Of a stretch of 64,000 bases of DNA, positions 58,200 through 64,000 are shown piece by piece (position 1 is the stretch's first letter; every line of letters starts with the position of its first letter). The notes under the pieces are model-generated. The model was not told the origin of the DNA, ran no database searches, and saw only the letters and a list, made by a program, of their open reading frames with translations. Both the position numbers and the translations under genes were made by a program. This stretch comes from Antedon mediterranea (Eukaryota > Echinodermata > Crinoidea > Comatulida > Antedonidae). The stretch is taken from NCBI RefSeq assembly GCF_964355755.1, contig NC_092672.1:16180501-16244500 (forward strand), written 5' to 3'.

Positions 58200-59670
58200 T
58201 GTGGTACGATTATGAAGTTGGCGATATGCGAGGTTGTACTTGTAGATGGGATGGAGTCAAAGGCATTCCACGTTTTCCAGGTCGTCCATTGTACAGACAC
58301 ACTAAATCATTTTCTCTAGCAATCACAATGTCATCCTTTGTAGCTTGTTTGCATCTGAAGACTACAGCATAATGTAAGAAATAAGTGCAATGACAAGCTT
58401 TTTTTAGAGCCAATTCTGAAAACTCTGGATGTTGTGTCACCAGTATCGCATGAGCAAACAGAAGGTTATCACAGATGTCTCTCAAAAGTACTGTTTGAAC
58501 CAGTTTGATAGTCCAGCATCTCAGTTCCAGTCTAAAGAATATCACAAGATGTTTTAAATGCTTGACTGCAGAGGAGCACTAGTAGATCCGTGTCATCGGA
58601 TAATGACAGATGTTTTCCTGTTTGCTGATTCAATGGTTTTTTGTACTATCCGAAAGAACATCTGCATCAGCAGTTGCATTCACTCATGGCCATGTTGTTC
58701 AAATACTAGTTACGAAGATTTATAAATTGTTGTTTGTTACAGAAAGTGATCTAATTTTGTGGAACATGTCACCTTACCATGTGCGCCGTCTTTGGTGTAT
58801 GAACCGCTTTCATAATCATCAAAGACTATGATGGCAGAGCAATATTTTTTACAGATCTCTACACTATTCCATGGAATGCTGTGCAGTAGAGCACTACCAT
58901 CTAGAATGTAGGCCTACTGGACATCATTCAGTGATTTGGATGTGTTAGACTATTCAGAAGAAGTTGTTTCCACATAGCATCATGTTGGTTTATTAAAGTA
59001 TTGTAAGTTGGTAGTTTCAAAAAGTGCTGGTGGATAACAAAGTTCATGTTCATGTTGTCACCTCGAGTCTCCTCTGGAACTGTAGGATCAATGCACACAT
59101 ATTTGCCTGTATGTACATATGACTTGATTACCAGGATCTTGAATACATTGCAAGACTTTCTGGCCAAAATATTCAATGCTTAATACCACATTGCTTATAT
59201 TCCGAATCACCTGCAGTAACTCCCGTATCAATGGTATGAAGTCTCTGAGTCGTAACCAAATGTATTTTTCAATTGCCATTGTGTCCCTGACGTGTGGCCA
59301 TAAGGTCTTATGTTGGCCGCTGCTGGAGTAACGCCCTGATACTATTGCAAGGCATTACATACATTTCAGCGCAGATTTGGTCTGGATGTAGTCATTCCTA
59401 TATCTCTTGCCAAACCTCTGGTTTTCTTTGAGGCTTCTCATAGAAACCCTTTCAATCCAGTCCAGATGGTCCGAACGTCATACAACATGGAGGTCATTGT
59501 CAAACTGCTGTTGAACATCTTTCTATTTCTACTGGTTAAAAAATCGTTAAAATACTTATACATCCCAATATAAATACTGTAACCATGGCAACACAAATGC
59601 CATCTGGAAAAAATGGAATGTAGATCATCCAGAAGCAACAGGAACGGAGATGTCACTCATTTGCATCTTC
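58200..59670 (-). pseudogene. Degenerate transposase-like gene in T ('DTDLLVLL / GCDTTS' type)
   Basis: Minus strand, many stops and shifts. Recognisable blocks from N to C: FLLLLDDLHSIFSRWH near 59640; MNMNFVIHQHFLKLPTYNTL near 59040; a DDTDLLVLLCSQAF block near 58600; RDICDNLLFAHA near 58450, then in the next frame TGDTTSRVFRIGSKK (the family's 'GCDTTSR-FGIGK' motif with the cysteine lost); AVVFRCKQATKDDIVIA and VCLYNGRPGK near 58350-58280. Proteins with this motif order are common, transposon-associated and poorly named in invertebrate genomes. I infer this is the mobilising protein of T or a passenger from a relative. The superfamily is not certain. Confidence 0.5.
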
Positions 59671-60749
59671 AGCTGGTCATTAGTGTATCGCTTTGGACTG
59701 AAATGTTCACCCCAGGGTATCCCTGTGTGTATACCATTGTTGATTACAGCTAAAACAACATTTTTTGCCAAAATTGACACATCTTATGACTATAAGTTTG
59801 ATATCACTGAATAGGAAATTTAATAAGCTTTCGGATGACATAAATCAAACTTGTATATAATGTATTTCAAATGGTTAAATATATGTAATTAATGGGGCAT
59901 ATTAATTTTGAATTAAAATGACCTTTATTGACCTCTGACCCCTTGACCCAATGCTTGGATTTTCGGTGACTTTTAGTATGTTGCTCTACACTTTATATGG
60001 AATTCAAAAATACTTGCTTTGTTACTATTGCAATTTGTGGTGGGTATATCATTAGATTGACTGGACTAATATTGAAGAATGAAATATCTATATTTATATT
60101 AGCTTAATTAAATATACATTGGTATAAATTATAATAATGAAAATCATCTTTATTTACAACTGTATACAAATTACATTATTTTCTTCGCGCAAGTCCGACT
60201 TGAGCTACGTCACGCCATAGCGACAATGGGAGATGCGGCAATTCACCACGCGATGGAATGTTTAGGGGGCCTATCGCTTTCTTGTCACGCTATGAATGCG
60301 TGGTTCGTGGCGATCATACTTTGTTGGGGGCCTAGAAAATATAAAAGTTACCGTACCGCCATGGTTCCTAAATATATTTTTAAGATTTTATTTGTTGTTA
60401 ATCAAATATACTTCACTGTTAAATTAATACTGATATTGTTCTAATAATTAACGATTAAAATTATTTTTCATGTATATAGTCCTGATGCGTAAAAAGTGTT
60501 GTAAGAAATGGAAAGTGATATCAATGCGCAAAATTTCGTCTGCTCCTCAAATACTCTCTTGTCATTGGCCAATGTATAGCCTTTGTTACCCAGACGTGTG
60601 CAACTCGACTAAAAGCTCGACTTCATTAAGTCGAACTGCAAACTTCGACTACTTCGTTTTTTAATCGAATTTGAAGTAATAGCTCGAACTACGACTTTTC
60701 CAAGTCGAACTTCGAACTACGACTAAAGTCCGGTTTAAGAATACGGGCG

Positions 60750-60782
60750 TTAGCTTTCGTGGTCTTAGGTTTCGTGACACCC
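60750..60782. mobile_element. Terminal fragment of an M1-type Mutator-like element
   Basis: TTAGCTTTCGTGGTCTTAGG..GTGACACCC matches the right end of M1 (13736-13768). It begins exactly where P3 ends. Confidence 0.75.
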
Positions 60783-60788
60783 TTATGG

Positions 60789-61923
60789 GGGGTCCCCACT
60801 AAAACGTCTCAAAATCACAGAATGACGTATCAGTAATAAACGGTAACTGATGTGCCGATCAAAGAACATGCCGCAACGATAAGAAGAGATTGATGAATTC
60901 TTGAACGCGTGTGAAAAGACTGTCATTTTGGAATACAAGGTCGACGTCCTAGAAGTAAGATGTATAAATGCATGCTGTGCCTTTTAGAAGCTAAAAAGCG
61001 GGAGATTATTTTAAAAGCTGACACTAGTTTCGTAACATTTATTTACAAGCATAAAAGATAATAACGTACAATGCAATAACAAAATGATAGATGAAGACAA
61101 ATATATTGTGTTGGGCGAGCCTTAAAGCTCAGGTACAGGCATGAAATTTTAATAAAAAATTTTGGTTAATTGTACATAAATCAAATATTTTTAACAGAAA
61201 TCAAGACGAAAAAACATGAATTTCCCTTAATATATTGTCAAATACAAAATTTGGCAAAATTCTTCCATAAAAACCAGGAAGACTTTTTTTCAGTAGTTGG
61301 GTGGTTAACCTAATGTAATAACATGTCTGGTGACTCCCTAGAAGGTGAAAAAAGATGGTGGATATACGGTGGATAATTTTTGCTATAGCATGAAAATAAA
61401 AATCTGAAGTTGAATAAAAATACCAGAAATGTAAAATTCAAGTTATATTACCTATATTTAGTCATCTGATAACATTTTTTACCACACTGTTTAGTTTTCA
61501 TAGCTTTTTAAAATGCCTCTCTATTTACAAAATTTGTATACAAAAGAATAGAGATTTTACTGTGTAATTTGAACTATCCCCCCACTGATAAGAAAGTGCT
61601 TATTTTCAACAAGCTTGTGTAACACAAATAAAATCCCAAAAATTATGAAACATAGGGGAAACTATAGATCGATAATTATTGAAATGTATGATCAATAGAA
61701 ATTTTTTGCCCGCACCTGGCCTTTAAAAAAGAAATGAATTTAAAAAAAATAAATAAATTGATAAATAAATAAACATAAATTCACGGTTTTTGCGATAAAA
61801 GTTGGGTTTTAATAAATAAATAAATTTGCAACACGCTTAATAAACAGGGATTATATTAGGGGGTCTCGGGAAATCTCGAAAAAAGAGACCCCCAATATAA
61901 TGAGACGTTTTAGTGGGGGTCTC
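60789..61923. mobile_element. Inverted-repeat element V, about 1.1 kb
   Basis: GGGGTCCCCACTAAAACGTC (60789) matches, inverted, GACGTTTTAGTGGGGGTCTC (to 61923). The inner 17-18 bp CCCACTAAAACGTCTCA are perfect. The right border is uncertain because two hairpins overlap it. The interior is AT-rich without a gene; 60835-60925 resembles 14674-14765 in M2. Confidence 0.55.
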
Positions 61924-61955
61924 TGTTTTCGAGTTTTTCTCGAAAACAGAGACCC
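61852..61955. repeat. Two adjacent hairpins at the right end of V
   Basis: First: ATTATATTAGGGGGTCTC pairs with GAGACCCCCAATATAAT (about 61852-61901, one bulge). Second: GGGTCTCTGTTTTCGAG, loop TTTTT, CTCGAAAACAGAGACCC (61917-61955, 17 bp perfect). Confidence 0.85.
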
Positions 61956-62940
61956 TGGGTCTTTGGAAACCCAAAAAGCGGAAACTTGTGAAGGGTTTCT
62001 TGGAAGTATTCTTTCTCTCGCCATGGAGTAATCTAATTAATTAATTAATTTAATTTCCATGGAGGAATTTGCCTCTCTCAATGTTTATTTACGTTTCGCG
62101 TACGTTTCATGCATTAATTTCAATTTCACGTGGAAAAACATGATTTATGCGAAGCGATAAGCAAGTCGCGCCGCGGTAATCTTTTTAGGGCCTTCATGAC
62201 GGCAACATCGGGTTGGCACGGTCAAAATACACTTTTGTCATCGTCATCCTTTTATATACTGACAAAAAGAAGGCTCTGTTCCTTTGGCAGAATTACAAGC
62301 AACAACTCATCTAAATATATAGTTATAAGTCACAGGGAAATAGTGTTTGTGATTATTTATTATCATTTTTTGAAAATTTTCAACAAATGATGTTGGATCA
62401 TAAACAAAAACAAATTTACACCATCCAGACCAACGTTTTATCGCCAATGCGTGATGTCTTTATTATCCACGTTACGGTATTATCCACAACGATAATCGCT
62501 CTTATTTATAATTATTTTATCTCAAACATTGTACATAGAAAAGAGCAATAAATGTTACGAAAAAACATTTCAACGATGGCGACACGATAAAAATGCGTGA
62601 AATTGTAAGCCTCTGTCTGTTGTGCAAGGAGCTAGTAGTAGTTGTTTCAGGCAGCGTGCTCTCAGGCAGCGAGCCCATTGAAATGTACGATTCCTACAAC
62701 ACGTAAATTGCTAGCCTAGAGAGTGCGAGTCGCAACCGGTCGGAGAGTGCGAGGGGGAATTCCTACTGCTGCTGTGAGGCGAACTGCATGCGTGAGTAAT
62801 TTGAACATCTCACGTGACATCAACATCCAATCAGAAAACAGTATTCTGGCTAGCTGGCAGGTTCGTTGAGCGTAAAAAAATATCGCACCACCGGACACCT
62901 AACAACATAACAAAAAAAATCTAAGATTCCAAAGGTTTCA
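61956..62940. other. Spacer without recognised content
   Basis: Short TTAA runs at 62036-62052 and a few ordinary short frames; none supported as a gene. Confidence 0.5.
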
Positions 62941-62943
62941 ATT

Positions 62944-63275
62944 CCGCCGTGGTAACTCACTTCCGCCGTGGCATTCTGTAATTTGCCGTGGTGTGTGTTT
63001 CACTATTAATTTGCCGTGGTGTTTCAATACTAATTTGCCGTGGTGTTTCATTTTTAAGTTGCCCTGGTATTTTTGTTAAATTGCCGCGATGTTTTATTTT
63101 TAATTTGCCGTGATGTTTTATTTTTAATTTGCCGTGGCTTTTTTCAAATTGCCGTGGCTTTTTTCAAATTGCCGTGGCTTTTTTCAAATTGCCGTGGCTT
63201 TTTTCAAATTGCCGTGGCTTTTTTTGAAAAAATTGCCGTGATATTTTTAAAAAGTTACCGTGACACTTATAGGCC
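62944..63275 (+). repeat. GCCGTGG minisatellite
   Basis: About 15-16 units of 20-28 bp built on TTGCCGTGG. Diverged in the left half; five near-perfect 20-bp units GCCGTGGCTTTTTTCAAATT from 63131. The overlapping 125-codon plus frame and its minus counterpart are products of the repeat. Confidence 0.9.
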
Positions 63276-63404
63276 ACCGTATAATAATGCCAGAAATGGC
63301 AACTATGCTCGCCATATATGCCGTTGCTTAAAGCACGCATGGCGTTCCATACAAATAACACATACCATACACATTATAATCAAAGAATATAATTATACAC
63401 ACGA

Positions 63405-63441
63405 CCAAAGAATATATATATATATATATATATTCTTTGAC
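63405..63441. repeat. (AT)n hairpin
   Basis: CAAAGAATATAT..ATATATTCTTTG, a perfect palindrome with an (AT)n centre. Confidence 0.85.
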
Positions 63442-63698
63442 ACGACGTAGAGTACCGTCTCGTGTGTGTGTGGATTCCCGTGTGTGTAATCTGCGTTTGT
63501 GTTTTTCAAGGCGAGAGAGGCAATACAATTACAAGAAAGAACTAAAACAGTCAAATGTCACTTCTTGGGAAACAGTAAGTAGGGGCCCAGTTTGAGTAAT
63601 ACTAGGGCTAGGCTAGTAGGCCTAGCTCTAGACCTAACTATTGAAATATTAATAGGCCTAGTTAGGACTAGGGTAGGCCTATAGGCGGATGCTAGTCA

Positions 63699-63902
63699 AG
63701 TCGCCCCATCGCAAAGTCGCCCCATACAAAGTCGCCCCATACACAGTCGCCCCATCGCAAAGTCGCCCCAAAACAAAGTCGCCCTGACACAGTCGCCCCA
63801 TTGCAAAGTCGCCCCATCGCAAAGTCGCCCCAACGCAAAGTCGCCCCATCGCAAAGTCGCCCCAACACAAAGTCGCCCCATCGCAAAGTCGCCCCAAAAC
63901 GT
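63699..63902 (+). repeat. 16-bp GTCGCCCC minisatellite
   Basis: Thirteen units of AAGTCGCCCCATCGCA type, 15-16 bp each, in a local GC-rich island. It creates three overlapping minus-strand frames (WGDFAMGRL-type repeats) that are artefacts of the period. Confidence 0.95.
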
Positions 63903-64000
63903 TAAAAAATGGTTTAAAAGTGCGTAAAATGTCGCAATGATACACAAAATAACACGGAACGTGTAGGCATAAAAGGGGAAGCCCCGCCATGTAGTCTCAG

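Larger units (their letters stand above)
56336..60068. mobile_element. Element T, 3.7 kb, inserted in P3
   Basis: Inverted ends AGTCCAGTCAATCTA-TGATA, then ACCCACCACAAATTGCAATA with one 8-base indel; alignable for about 130 bp. P1 shows the uninterrupted site. The word ATAT is duplicated (56332-56335, 60069-60072), so a target duplication of about 4 bp is likely. Inside: GACCTTTTAC-rich repeats, a reverse transcriptase fragment and a degenerate transposase-like gene on the minus strand. Confidence 0.75.
56087..60749 (-). mobile_element. Element P copy P3, carrying T
   Basis: Same inverted ends as P1 (CGCCCGTATTCTTAAACCGG). Removing 56336-60068 leaves about 930 bp collinear with P1 in reverse orientation. 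A frame equivalent to 47200-47406 recurs at 60470-60664 because the sequence is repeated, not because it is a gene. Confidence 0.8.

Noticed and set aside
62716-62898. 60-codon minus frame
   Set aside because: Short, no motif, no neighbours that would give it context.
63073-63450. 125-codon plus frame rich in FQIAVAFFKLPW
   Set aside because: Translation of the GCCGTGG minisatellite.
63679-63990. Three overlapping minus-strand frames with WGDFAMGRL-type repeats
   Set aside because: They are direct translations of the 16-bp minisatellite in different frames.

Overview
The window looks like gene-poor, AT-rich nuclear DNA of a metazoan, most likely a marine invertebrate. The reasons are intron-bearing transposase relics, several non-LTR retrotransposon tails, a BEL/Pao gag relic, Merlin, PIF/Harbinger, pogo-like and Mutator-like elements, and a dispersed short word (AGGCCTA and its complement) through the spacers. 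An echinoderm or other invertebrate deuterostome is my guess; no single-copy host gene was found that could settle it. Nearly every long reading frame is a transposon relic or a shadow of a repeat. I found no intact gene, rRNA, convincing tRNA or CRISPR array.

Layout. 0-5 kb: two convergent transposase-like relics (257-1304 plus, 1388-1704 minus) and two non-LTR reverse transcriptase relics. 4.86-9.96 kb: a PIF/Harbinger-like element with 35-bp inverted ends, remnants of transposase exons 1 and 2, a 76-bp hairpin and a nested Helitron-like copy. 11.1-16 kb: a second Helitron-like copy abutting the end of a third, a 97-bp inverted pair, and two Mutator-like elements each with a clean 10-bp target-site duplication. 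16.5-26 kb: a deleted non-LTR element, a BEL/Pao gag relic, a 1.0-kb piggyBac-like TTAA element and two further non-LTR 3' ends. 26.6-32.8 kb: an intron-bearing Merlin-type transposase relic and four short inverted-repeat elements. 32.8-44.8 kb: two Mutator-like elements (E1, E2) side by side, sharing an A-run. E1 carries a hAT-like element; E2 carries a 4.75-kb element (U) that itself contains a Helitron-like copy and a 12-unit tandem array. 45-47 kb: duplications and a retrotransposon tail.

47.1-60.75 kb is the most striking part. A 0.95-kb element family (P) is present as a 0.7-kb near-perfect palindrome, one complete copy (P1), one copy split by three insertions (P2, cut by Q, R and the fold-back S), and one copy carrying a 3.7-kb insertion (P3 with T). 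Q has about 26 and 23 copies of a 20-bp repeat just inside its two ends, in opposite orientation. S has 800-bp inverted arms built from about 140-bp repeats. 60.8-64 kb: another inverted-repeat element, hairpins and two minisatellites.

The elements do not form a cellular pathway. The window records serial insertion, and several insertions can be ordered because an uninterrupted copy of the target lies elsewhere in the window. Superfamily names rest on visible motifs, terminal repeats and target-site duplications, not on database searches. Identities and boundaries were read by eye and should be treated as approximate.
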